64,000 bases of DNA from Typhlomys cinereus (taxonomy: Eukaryota > Chordata > Mammalia > Rodentia > Platacanthomyidae), in assembly GCA_023101885.1 (NCBI GenBank), contig JALPQD010000224.1, forward strand, positions 1,263,638 through 1,327,637, written 5' to 3'. The position numbers and the translations under genes are program-made. Below, in pieces: positions 12,032 to 23,845 of this stretch (position 1 is its first letter; every line of letters begins with the position of its first letter). Under the pieces are notes generated by a model, which saw only the letters and a list, made by a program, of their open reading frames with translations, had not been told where the DNA came from and searched no databases.

Positions 12032-12782
12032 CCTCTCTGATGACATACAAGGACCCAGTGGTATTTCCCTGAATCCTTTACTGTGTTCCCCTTAAGCATA
12101 GAAACACTACTGTGGCTGTCAATCCCTTGCCTCCAAGGATCTTGGTGCCTTTAGCAAATGCTAGACTTCGTGAGGTCAATAGTGTGTTGGACATTGAGCA
12201 GGGCATGCAAAGTCCAATTATGATTGCTTTAGCCCTAACTTGTATGGAGTATCTTGCATATCGTTGCTCCTCCCATCCTTGTGCTCTTACAATCTTACTG
12301 CCCCCTCTTTCGCAAATTTCCCTGAGCTTCAGGATGGGGAGAGATTAGGCTGGCCTAGTTCTAGGTGGTTGATATAGAGTCTCTGAAGTTCTAGATTGTG
12401 GTTTGTTGATTATCTTTTGCAGTTTTGCTGCAATGCCCTTCACTCCATCCTGATGGGCATTGTATGTCACCCCCTGGCCAGAGACAAAAAGCTGTTAAAC
12501 TAGAGTCTTGTTATAAGAGCCCATTCAAAGGTAGATGTAATAAAAGTAGGAAACCACAGTGAGGGAGGGGTCAATCACCCATTTGGAGAGGAGAGCCCAG
12601 AGGAGAGACTGGCAGGCACATTAAAGGATTCTCCGGGGATTGGGGGGCGAGGCACTGGGGGATGGGGAAAGAGGGGTGAAGGGAGGGGGAGCAGGGGGGT
12701 CGGGGGGAGGAGGAGGGAGGAAAGTAACCGGTGTACCTACTAAGTTTGTATGAGCGGAAATAATAATAAAAAATGTTTAAAA
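12032..12782 (+). mobile_element. Twin-primed (5'-inverted) L1 3' end
   Basis: 12032 to about 12583 carries L1 3' UTR sequence in reverse (compare the forward copies at 33.6-34.1 and 44.4-45.0 kb). About 12578-12782 is the forward GA-rich 3' end with TACTAAGTTTGTATGAGCGG and poly(A). The pieces meet at GAGAGGAG, a sequence both segments reach. A perfect 15-bp duplication AAAAGAACATGCTTA lies at 12017-12031 and 12783-12797. This is the expected product of twin priming during target-primed reverse transcription. Confidence 0.88.
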
Positions 12783-13764
12783 AAAAGAACATGCTTATAT
12801 TTTTTCTCTTCATACACTTTTACTATGTGTGCTCCTCATTACTCAGAGATTAACTTAGAACAAAAAGAGTGTGTGCATGTGTGTGTGTTTGTGTATGTGT
12901 GTATAGTGTAATGTAAATAGAATACGAAATGACAAGAAAGACCTGTTTCTTTACTGTTGAAGTAAACTCTTGAAGTACAATCAGAAGCAATGAAGACTAA
13001 AGTTACAGTTTTGCAGGGCAAGATTTTGCAAAGAAAGAATGGTAGAAAATCAACCTAGTCTGGAAAGATGCAGAACACAGAATTTATGCAGCAGTAATGA
13101 ACTGAAAAGGAAGGGAAATATGTAGAGCTCTCCAAAACAGAGTAAAACTGAGCCACCTGGGCTGACCTCTGCAAAGAATACTGAATGAGTCATGGTATTA
13201 AAGGAGCTAAAGAAGGACTTGAAATGGGGGAAGAGGAAAATATAGGGTGACCACAGAGAGAGATGGTAATTATTTGTGAGAAGCAACTACTTTGTGGCCA
13301 CATTAATACCCGCATGGTATGGGTAATGCTGAGATCCACTTAAGCATACTGCTACCCATGAGGGCTGTCTATCTGGCATGGATTGCCTTGTGTATAATTA
13401 TCTTCTCCTATGCTTTAATATCTTTTCTGAACCCATCTGAACTTCCCATGTGCAGCCAGTGTCCTTTAAGTGCAGGATGCTCAAAGCTTCCTAACCTTGG
13501 GGTTTGAAAGAAGCGCAGAGGGGGGCAAATCTTCTGTAGTTTCCTGGCAATCCCAGTTGGCCGTGTTAAGATTTTCATCTATTTATATGCATCTCATATA
13601 GAATATGAATCAATTGCTGTCTGTCTTGAGTCATGGCAAAGTGCCCTGCACTTCTACCAGGAGAAAGAAGGGATAAACAGCTGGATTGTGAGATGGTGCT
13701 GGAAGAGTCTGGCTTACCTGATTATCATATGGTATACAATTATATGGCCATTATTCATCCACCC

Positions 13765-13855
13765 ATCTATTCATTCACCCATCCATTCATCTGTCTGTCC
13801 ATCCATCTATCCATCCATCCATACATACATACATACATACATACATACATACATC
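13765..13855 (+). repeat. (CATC)n then (CATA)n tetranucleotide repeat
   Basis: Degenerate CATC/CATT units pass into a clean (CATA) array of about nine units at 13821-13853. The repeat gives long false open frames of repeated Ser-Ile-His-Pro and Tyr-Ile-His-Thr. Confidence 0.9.
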
Positions 13856-14837
13856 TTTCCAGGTTCAGTTAAACAAAAGACTTTAAAACTCCTTAGGATT
13901 CAAAATACTGCCTTTTGTGCGTGTCTACCTACTTGTCTATGGGTTATAGCTAGTTTATCAACAGCAGAAACACCCACTATCTTTCACCCATCCCTTCTGG
14001 TTCCATGCCATTCTGTGGCACTAAGGATGCAGGAGGGACTTAATAAGGTGCAATACTTGCCTGCTGTCTGTATAAGTAATAAATACACTGTGTAATTCCA
14101 TTCACACTCATTGTTTCTCTACCACTTGGAACTCAATGTTTTCTGGACTTATAATGTGTCAGTGTAATAGACTGCAATCAGCATCTTCATGGGCCTGTTA
14201 CTAATCACCCTGCTGCTTTAGGAACCATTTGACTATTTCACAAAGTCTAAGAGTAAAGTTCTAGAAGTCTATGTTTTAGCAATAGAGAATAAAAAAACCT
14301 ACCTAATTATATAATTTGCCTAAAAGTACCTGGGTTATTTTGAAAAGTATAATGAGTCAGGTGATTTGGCTTCCTGGTAGCTTAAAACTTCAAGTGAATA
14401 AACAAAAATGGTTTGCAACAGAAGTGAGGGATGAGTGGGAGGTCTATAGCCAGAAAGAAGTTCAGTAAATTGTAATGAGGCACAAGATGAATTTTCCAGC
14501 AAAGTTCCTATCATTAAAGATGTTCCATCCATCCACCGTGGATGTATATATATACCAGCGAGCATTGCACAGTGACAAAGAGTGAAGATTCTTTGCTGGT
14601 CTGCCATCACTTAATCTCCACTTGGCCATTTGTAATTTCTTTGTACCTCATCATTTTTCATCAATAAAACTGAGGATGATAATAAATGGGGAATAGAACA
14701 ATGATGAATGAGACATTTCAAACATATAGTGCATATTGAAAGTCTTATCATTCCTGTGTTAAACTTTTTGAGAATAGTTCTCCACAATTATGATGAGACT
14801 AATGAGAATAAATCTCCATGACCCTTTGTTCTTTGGG

Positions 14838-14955
14838 GAAGAAGAAGTGGTAGAATCTTATTCTGTAGACCTGCCTTCCTTAGAAGTAGACATCTTCCTG
14901 CTTCAGCCCTCTGAGTGCTAGGATTGCAAGCATGTGCCATTCTACCTGACAAATT
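14838..14955 (-). repeat. B1-like SINE fragment, diverged
   Basis: The plus strand has CTTCCTGCTTCAGCCCTCTG, AGTGCTAGGATTGCAAGCAT and GTGCCATTCTACCTGACAAA, the reversed 5' half of B1. Confidence 0.65.
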
Positions 14956-15305
14956 ATCTGCTATTATAAATGTTGAAGTTTTTAGTGATGAAGCACTATA
15001 TATACAACATCATCTTAAAAGGTTTTTCAAAGAGTTACACATGCACATGAACAGGGGCACACAATAAAGAACATAAATATGACAGGTTATCAGCCACTAG
15101 TGAGTGTAAGTAAAAGTTGTTATAAGGATATGTATACAGTAGTCTTCCAGTTTGTATGAAGACTCGATATTTTTCAAAATAAAAAGTTAATGTGATGAAT
15201 GCAACTGCTAACTATTAGATGATAATTACCCCCAAACATTTTCATATGTTAAATGCCTAAACATTGGCTGATGGTGTATGTTTAAGTATCTTATAAAAGA
15301 TGCAT

Positions 15306-15567
15306 GGGGCTTGAGATGGTTCAGTGGTCAAAGCCTTTGCCTCAAGATCGAAAGGAACTGAGTTTAGATTCCCACATCCCATATAAAAAATGGGATGGGT
15401 GGAAATGGCAGTGGCTCTAAGAAACCCCAGAGCAAAGCAATAAGGAGGCAGAGCAATCCAGGATGATTTCTGATGTCAACTTTGAGCCTTCACAGGCACA
15501 CACACTCAAATAACTGCTTGTGCACACAACTGTCCATACATACATGCATACACACCTGCAAAAAATG
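15306..15567 (+). repeat. tRNA-derived B2-type SINE
   Basis: GGGCTTGAGATGGTTCAGTG head, GAAACCCCAGAGCAAAGCAA, AATCCAGGATGATTTCTGAT body, and a CA/A-rich tail. Same family as the copies at 10.1, 31.8 and 46.9 kb. Confidence 0.8.
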
Positions 15568-16149
15568 GTTCATGGATTTTTGTCATCATGTTTATTATCT
15601 AATTTGCTTCATTCTACTCACGTGAAGATGAAATTTACTTTGGGCTTATATTAAAGTTGTAAGTTGCTGTTTAAACTTTGTATATTAGCCTGTGTGTGTG
15701 CACGCACATATGTGTGTGCACACGTGTGTGTGTATGTGTGTTTAATTACCTCAAACTACCTCCTGCCTACCCAAATCAAATCATATAGGTATAAGCTTAC
15801 CAGAAAAACAAAGGTCATCCAAATTATAATCGTGTGTTCTCTAAGTAGAAAAATCTGCTTGTGTTTTCTTGAATTGTATTACTTAATTTCAAGTGTGAAT
15901 ATAAAATGAAATTACTCATTTTTATCTAAAATTCAAATTTAAGTAGGCATTTTGTATGCTACTGACCTTCCCAGTAGCAGAAAAACCATAATTATGTAGG
16001 TTTATTGAAGAGACAATGTTCATAGATCCTTTGAGTTTTAAACATTAGTGGAAGTAAAACTGTAAGCTTTTGTCCTTTGGATGCTTTGTTTTCCCCCTCA
16101 TGTCTTAAACTTACCTGTATTCTGAAGCTCTTGTTTCTCAATTATAACA

Positions 16150-17191
16150 CATTGGAAGGATTGCATTTTTATTTGTGAGAAAACCCATACATGCAGGTCA
16201 TATAAAATACATGAGGATGATAATTAAATCTAATATACAGTGATGAGTAGATCGTGTGATAAAAGACCTACACAATTATTGCATACAGTGTCATAATGTC
16301 AGTGAATCTCTCCTAAGAAGCGTTTCTTGCACAAAGAGCATGATTAGTCAGTTAGCAATTGTGAAACACGTAACAAATGCTACACATAGAGTGACAGCCT
16401 CAAAGCGTTTTCTCTAGTTCTGAGCTCATAGGTGGGTGTCCTGCTTGATCAACGTCCCTGACTAGTAGCGACTCTTCAGTGACACACAAAGAAAAATCAA
16501 ACAGCAGCCCGTTATACACAAAAGCAATTACAGAAGATCACGCTTGGACAGTAGCACCATTCCACATAATGCTGTGCACAATTTGTTGAACTTCACCTTC
16601 CTGAGTTGAACTTTGAAAATGGTTGCAAGAGGCAGTGCCAGAATGGAGAGTTCACGGAAGCCTGGGGCTTCACTGGGGGTAGTAGTAATCTTGGCCATCG
16701 TAGCCACGCCCCTTGTAGTAGCTGTACTCATCCTCGTAGGCGCGATAGTTGTCCCCGCGGGGCTCCCCGTTCTCGGTGTCGTAGACCTCATACCCTTGGT
16801 CGTATTCGTGGTTGCCCGTCTGCTCGTACTCTGCGCCATATTCAACAGTGGTGGGTGTCGCAAACAGAGAAGGGGTGGTCCCATAGGGCTGTGGAGGTGG
16901 GGTGCTGGGCTGAAATTCATCAGGAGAGGGGGATGACTTAGAGCGGCCAATGGTCAGCGGGCTGGTGGCCGCGGTTCCCCCCGTGACGCTTTCTTCCTCG
17001 GCTTCTCCGTTGTCGCCGCCGCTGCTGCCGTGGCCTGTGTCCACCTCTGTGCTGTTGGTGCTCGTGCCATTGACGCTTTGCTCGTTCTCATCCACTTCTG
17101 CCTCCTCATTTTCCTCCTCTTCCTCTTCCTCTTCCTCCTCTTCTTCATCACTTTCCTTCTTTTTGGCAGCCTTGTTGTCTATAGCTGCAGC
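16150..17191 (-). CDS. IBSP: IBSP exon 7: second poly-Glu, RGD, stop and 3' UTR
   Basis: The acceptor is CCCTTTAG| and the coding part is 17191-16670 (173 codons plus TGA at 16672-16670). Contents in order: a Lys-rich start, a run of 12 Glu, sequons NGT and NST, a Gly/Ser-rich linker, the TTVEYGAEYE acidic Tyr region, RGD at 16759-16751, and a C-terminus ending GYDGQDYYYPQ. Human carries one more YDG unit and ends YYHHQ. The 3' UTR is about 500 nt. The likely polyadenylation signal AATAAA is at 16173-16168 on the minus strand, so the 3' boundary is approximate; a second AATAAA lies at 16006-16001. Confidence 0.94.
16168..16173 (-). terminator. IBSP: Probable IBSP polyadenylation signal
   Basis: AATAAA on the minus strand (TTTATT on plus) about 500 nt past the stop, a distance like the 3' UTR of other mammalian IBSP mRNAs. 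A second hexamer at 16006-16001 could serve as an alternative. Confidence 0.55.
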
Positions 17192-20100
17192 CTAAAGGGA
17201 AAAAGTGTGAAAGAATCCAAATCCAGCAGGGAAAGTGTGAACACTTGAGGCTATTGCTCTCCCTCTCTCAGTCTGTTCACATGGCCCGTATTGCAGATGC
17301 CAGTTTAGAATCACTTGCGAAAGAACTAGCAAGAGCCTCAAACACTCAGAACAAGTGTCTTGTAAAGGGCTTTAACCACGCAGGCAAGACAGGCACCTGT
17401 AGAAGTATTGACATCGGTAGGGAAATACAGAATGAACATTTTAGAGAAAATGTTACCTTCTTGGGCAGCCTGATTGCAGCTAATCCCATATTCTCCATCC
17501 CGGGTGTGGCCTCTTCTCCATAGCTAGGAGTGGCAGTCAGTGTGGTGTTCTCAGCCGCAGAGTTTTCATCTTCATTTCCGTTAGAGTCTTCATTGTTCTC
17601 TTCTTCATTTGAGTTCTCCTGGTGGACATACACACAGTAAGAAATTTACCCAATATTAGTGGATGTCTCTCAGGTGCCACTTGTGTCTCATTTCCAAGAC
17701 TTCAAGCCAACGTTATTTAATCCTCTTATTGCACTGTGGTATGCTTTAGTTATTTCTGCTTTCCTTTTTTATCAATGCAATATTTATGCTTAGACATTGC
17801 AACCACATTTTCTGAACAAGAAGTGTACAGTCATGCATAATGATATTGCATGAGAGGCTTAAAATCAAAACTCTCAAATGAATATTTATTATAATCTCTA
17901 ACATTTTATTATTTTATTTGTGTTGCTAGAGATTTGCTTGTAAACTGAACCAATCTACCAATGTAATTCACATACAATATTTTAGAAGTCAGGATTTCAA
18001 ATGGATATAATTTATTTACTTTAAAACAAGTATCCTAGAAAAATGAATTTATTTGAAATTTACTTTTGAGAGATTGCTACAATAACTTTAAGGCTTCAAG
18101 CAAACAGTCAAAATCTATATCAGTCTATCACATGAAAACAAAATGATTGTAGCAGGATGCTTATTTCATTAATTTGTCAATGTATACTTTTAATGAAGGG
18201 TCTTCACATTATCAGGGTCTTTTCACAAACAGTTTCTAAGCTATGTTCAAAATCTCACAAATATTACTCTGTTTTTGTTAACAATTTGTTCCACAAAACT
18301 AAACCTTTCTGTGGTAGAAAGAGAAATCATGACAATCCTTGGAAAGATTCCTAAGTAAGAAGCCATCCTAGTGGGACCCTGTTCTATCATTCCATTGGTG
18401 GAATCTGAAGTTCAGTGGGATAAGCAAGTTCTGTGAAGTTAAATGGAAGATAAATCATTAGTGGCAGGGTTATGGCTAAAGGCCTATTGTCTTAACTTCT
18501 CTTTCCTACTCTAGGATCCTTCTTATCCTGGGTGTTAATCTACACTTTAAGGATGTTTAAAACAGAAAATAGATCAGTCTGTTGATCTGAGTTAGGCTTC
18601 AGATATTTTATTGGATAGAAAAATTAGCCATGATGTGCATTTTAGACTTTGTCAATTTCCTACAGTGGCTAAAGTGTTGCAAATAAAAAAAAAATTGTGA
18701 GTGAGAATTGGAGCAACTAGAATGCTCATATGCTAATAGGTGGGGGTTTGCTAGATACCTGCTTTGGAAAGCCAATTGACTGTATCTACTACAGTTGAAT
18801 GTATACATCTCTTGACCCAGAAATTTCACTTTCATGTAAAATGGCCTCTAAAATTAATGTGTGCATTTACTTGAGGATGTTACAGAAGCACACTTTGTAA
18901 CAATCCCAATTTAGAAACTACCCAAATGTCCACTATCATATGGAGTGTATGCACAGCAGTACATTCACATAATGAATAATGAAAGCAAGACTGTAACTAC
19001 ATAATAATATGAATCTCTGAAGTTGAGAGGGGAGAAGCTGTATATAGTAACCAGCAGAAATAACTGATTTGTTGAAAGTCAAATAGTCAATAGTAGTTGC
19101 TGTTGGTGGCCTGGTTAGTGGAGGATGAGGTGCATGCTGGGTTTTGATTTTGATTTTTTTATGATTGCTATTTTCACTTGTGGTTTGGCTCCTGGAATTT
19201 CAATGAGCGATCTACTAATGACAATTTGATTATGGATTTTTGTGAATTTTTACTTATCTGTATATATGGAGACCTGTGTGTGTGTGTGGAGACCTGAAGA
19301 TGCTATGAGGTATCATTCTTTATGGCTCTTCCATGCTATTGTTTTGAGTCTGGGTCTCAAATTAAACTCAAACCATGCCATTATTGCTAGTCTAGCTAGC
19401 CATCTTCCTCTGGAGATTCTTGGGGTCCACCATCAGGTATTGGGATTGGAAGACAGGCTACCATGCCTTCCTGGCATTTTATGTGGGATATAGAGAACCA
19501 AACTCTGGTCTTTTTGCTTGCATGGCAAGCACTTTAATGATTGAGCCCTCTCCCTAGGTCTCCATTACAAAAAAATTTAAGTGAGATTTAATTCTTTAGA
19601 GTAAGGTTTAAAAAGCATGATTATCATGTGAATTCCTCATGTGAATACAATTGCTGGGACCGCTATATATGAAACTGGATTGCAATTAAACTTTAGAGAA
19701 AAAATGAAGATGAAAGTTTTTTTCAAAATCTCTGTGGGATAGGAGATTCCTAGGTTTTATTTATCTACTTTCTATGATTACTTTTATAGAATGATCTTTG
19801 GAATATTTATTCTTCTAAAATTTCAAAACCAAACCACCAAATATTTCCTGGGCCCCCAATCTGCAGAAGCAATTATGCAGAAAAGATGAGGAATACAGCA
19901 AAGAACATGGCTCAGTTCTATTCCTAAAGACAAAATCTAACTTATGGTCTCTGGGGTCCAAGGAGCTTACAGATGATGTCTCAGAGGATTATGAATGTCC
20001 AGATATGACTGGCAACATTCCAGTTTTATATAACTTTGTCAGGGTTCCCAAAGGAGGTCTAATCCCTCTTGACTCAACCACTACCACAACAAAAAAAATT

Positions 20101-22852
20101 GTTGCCAACTGATACACATTTGACCTGTGGTATTACACCTCTGGTATTACAAACAATTTTATAGTCCCCATAAAGAAAATGGTAGTAATTAAATGGACGA
20201 GCCCTTACTTAGTTCTTAGGGAAGATTGCTTTGTGGGGCTTACAGAAAACTCCTGTAAGATCTAGGAGATGGATTTGTTCCTACTATACATTTGGAATTC
20301 TTTTTTTTCCACTCATACAAACTTAATAGGTACCCCGGTCCCCTCCCTCCCTCCACCCCTCCTCTGATCCCCTTGCTCCCTCCCCGCTTTTCCCCTTTGC
20401 ATTTGGAGTTCTTGTAAGACCTTCTTTCAAGTTGTGTAACAATAACACAGGAAGTATTCTTTTCAGAATAAGAAAACTAATCATTTGTCATCTTTCAACT
20501 TCCCATATCATTTGCTTTCCAGATAGTTGACACTTATACATATTCTCGGTTTCACCATCATTTTCTATTCATAAATAGAATACTACTAGGAATGCCCGGA
20601 TTTAGAAGTTTCCCAAGCCACTGGATAGCTATAATTGACTATCCAGGAAAACACACTGTAATTGTACATTTCCGTAGGCAAATGTGTCAGTTGTAAACAG
20701 ACTAGTGTAATTTATAAGATGTGCATATTAATTTTAGCCATGGACTATACTAATTATAACTACTTAGGAAGACACTTTTACATCTTGAGTATTTTCATTT
20801 CTGTAAGAATATCAATTTTGTTATTAGATGGAAAACTATTAAATAACTATTAAAAAGAGCAACACCTTCCTATAGATTATGAAAAGAAGATGTAGGTACA
20901 TACTGCCTACTTAGGAAAGGAGAATTTTTTAAAGTTCATTTCCTAAGTATTATATTGATTTTAGGATTGCAGTTTGATTGCCTATTAAATTCTCTGTCTA
21001 CCAAATATAAATATTTACTTCATGTGGATTCTTAATGTGTTTTATACTTCACTTCAAATGAAGGCACTTCTTTTTTTGTGTACTGCTTCTAAGCAAGTCT
21101 AACCTCAAAGTACAATAGTGTTTTAAACAGTTGTTTTAGATTCTAACTTAACATTCCACATCTCTAAAATAGAAGAATGTGGGCAGTTGGTAAGGTGGCA
21201 ATGACTGTTTGCCAAGGTTGGATTCCAGGAGTTTCTTGTTTGTTCTTTGTGCTGATTGGCTTGTTATGAAATGGCTATAAAACTCCTTACCTCTTCTTCC
21301 TCCCCTTCTTCTGAACTGTCACCATCTCCATTTTCTTCAGAAGAGTCACTACCTCCCTAAAAAAACAATATATGTATATATGACACAGATGCACATGTGT
21401 ACATATTCATAACATGGAATTATTTATACATAATTGCATAACAACAATTAAGATTTCCTGCTGACTAAAATGAAATGCACATAAATATTTACTTAGTATT
21501 ATCAGTTTGTTTGATTTGTTAACTTAGAACAGATCTTATACTAAAGAGTAAAGGACATTATTACATTTGATTATGTATAAAACGAATTTAGAGACACCCT
21601 TTTAACAATGATGAATGATTGAACTGGGGTAGCTAGCTTTTGGTCCTTAAAACCCTGCCAATAAATTGAAATATTTTCTATGTAAAAACTCAAGTAATAA
21701 GTCACAATATTGTTTAGTTTTAAAAGAATGAACTATTGAGCATAATATTTTAATTTTATATAGAAGGAATCAAAAACATAAATGATCTTGATCTTAAGAC
21801 CAAGATATAGATTGTACTGTTTTATTTTCTTCACAAAACATGCAAGCTGGTGATTTAGCTTATTATAAAATATGACTTGTTATTTGATGATTTTCTTGAA
21901 TATTAGACTTTTAGCAGTCTAAATTAGTGTTTGATTTAATGAAATTGATTCTGTATTCTTAGTCTTTTTTGATATAATTAAAACTAACTTCAAAGTTAGG
22001 TTAATTTAGACACATAAGGTAAAATTACAAAGGAGAAAATTTTATTGACATACTCATTTAGGAGATTAATAGAGTACATCCTTCTCAAGAACTTAGCATT
22101 GAATGAAAAGAAATTAACCCAAGGACTCTGTAGATCAAAGTATAACTTAATGAGTCTCAATGTGTTTTTGTTGTTGCGTTTTGTTTTGTTTGTAGTGTTT
22201 TGGATCAAGTTCAGGGCTTTGAACATGTTTGACAGTACTCTACAATTATACCATATCCCAAGTCTGTGCTTTCAGTTTTTTCAAGTGAAATGAAAATCTG
22301 TTGCCAGAACTTCAAGACAGTAAAGAAGATTCTTGTCTGTCACATTTGCCTGTGTGCTTCCAATAAATTCACAACTGAAGGGAGTTTTATTTTGACTTAT
22401 GATTATCTGGTTACAGTTCTTGCTCCACTTTGGCCAGGGGCTGAGGGAACTGGCCACACCATATCCACAGGATGGCGGAGTGAGTGGCAAACCTCACTTG
22501 CCAGCCAGCATGTCTGTCCAACTAGGCAAAGAATGCCGACTTGCCTTTACCAGCTCTCTCCATGTTATTCACCTGCGCAGGGATGGGCTCCACTCACACG
22601 GACTGGGCCTTCCCCACCAAATAGACAATCTTCTTCAGGCTCCTGGCTTACCTCAACTACTAATTCTTCACAACTGTGCCCAGAGCTCAAGTCTTCAATT
22701 GTCAAATTAACACCTGAATGTGACAATGACATTGTCTTTCAATGACCCAGACTGAATTTTCCTTCCCTTTCTCTTTCTGCTCTTAATAGTACCAGCTATC
22801 AGATACATATCCAATATCGGATTCTGCCATTTCCTTCTTGCATATTTTACCA

Positions 22853-22926
<74 letters not shown>

Positions 22927-23775
22927 GTGCATGTGTGTGATATTTGTGTAATGTATGTGTATGTATGCACAAGTGTGGGTGTAAATGTGGCATGGCATGT
23001 GTCTGTCTTGAGGTCAAAGGACAACTTCTCATGTCAAGTCTCACCTAACTTACTTGAAAGAGGTTCTCTGTGCTCTTTGCCATTGCATACCACCCTAGCT
23101 GCATGCCAGTGTCTGGGAATTCTCCTGTTGCTTCCTCCCACCTCACTTTAGGAGCACTGGGATTATAAATGGGAGCTACAGCATTCAACTGTACATGGGG
23201 ATTTGACCTTGGATATTCACTCTGGTATAGCAAACACTCTCCCCACTGAACCATCGCACTAGTTCCCAATTTTAGCTATGATTTTGATGATCAGCTGTGT
23301 ATCTTGGGTTTAAAGAACAAAATTGTAGATGAACCTTTCAATTCCGGATTAGAATCGGATGGGGAACACTCATCCTAGTACTGCTCAGGGTTGTCCCTGT
23401 CCCTATTGGCCTCATTCTTCAGATGACCACATCACCCAACCAAGGAAAAGGAATGTTTGTCTCCTTGGGCCAAGAATAACTTCTGGTGGAAAAGAGAAAT
23501 AATTAGACCTGCCCTGCACTGCCATGACCTTAATACTTGTGTCTTTCTTTGCTCAGATAATGAATAAAGCAAGCCATTATATTTATTTGTTTATCTATTT
23601 ATTAGTTAACATAAATATAGAGAGCATTTATTTATATAATCAGACCTGTCTTTCTCGGTGAGAATGGTTTACAAGTTTCACATGTTTCCATATCTCTAGC
23701 TTCCTGCCTCATTCAATCAACATGACTCATAAATTAGTAACCATATTGGGAGTCATTTAAAAGCTGAATGAAAGC

Positions 23776-23845
<70 letters not shown>

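Larger units (their letters stand above)
5830..16149. other. IBSP-MEPE intergenic interval
   Basis: About 10 kb between the MEPE promoter and the IBSP poly(A) region. Beyond the repeats listed separately I see no gene, no splice-bounded exon and no CpG-rich patch. Unassigned stretches such as 7.6-9.5, 13.0-13.7 and 14.1-14.8 kb are ordinary AT-rich sequence with scattered old MIR/L1-like scraps (e.g. 6080-6330 and 7855-7935). Confidence 0.5.

Noticed and set aside
13633..14095. Open frames of 79 and 135 codons with repeated His-Pro-Ser-Ile and Tyr-Ile-His-Thr.
   Set aside because: Translations of the CATC/CATA tetranucleotide array with flanking chance sequence.
16606..16950. Plus-strand open frames of 107-111 codons opposite IBSP exon 7.
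   Set aside because: Antisense shadows of the GC-rich, repeat-biased IBSP coding exon; no splice or start context and no recognisable domain.
22707..23151. Open frames with Ser-Leu, Thr-His and Arg-Glu repeats.
   Set aside because: Translations of the (TG)n(AG)n array.
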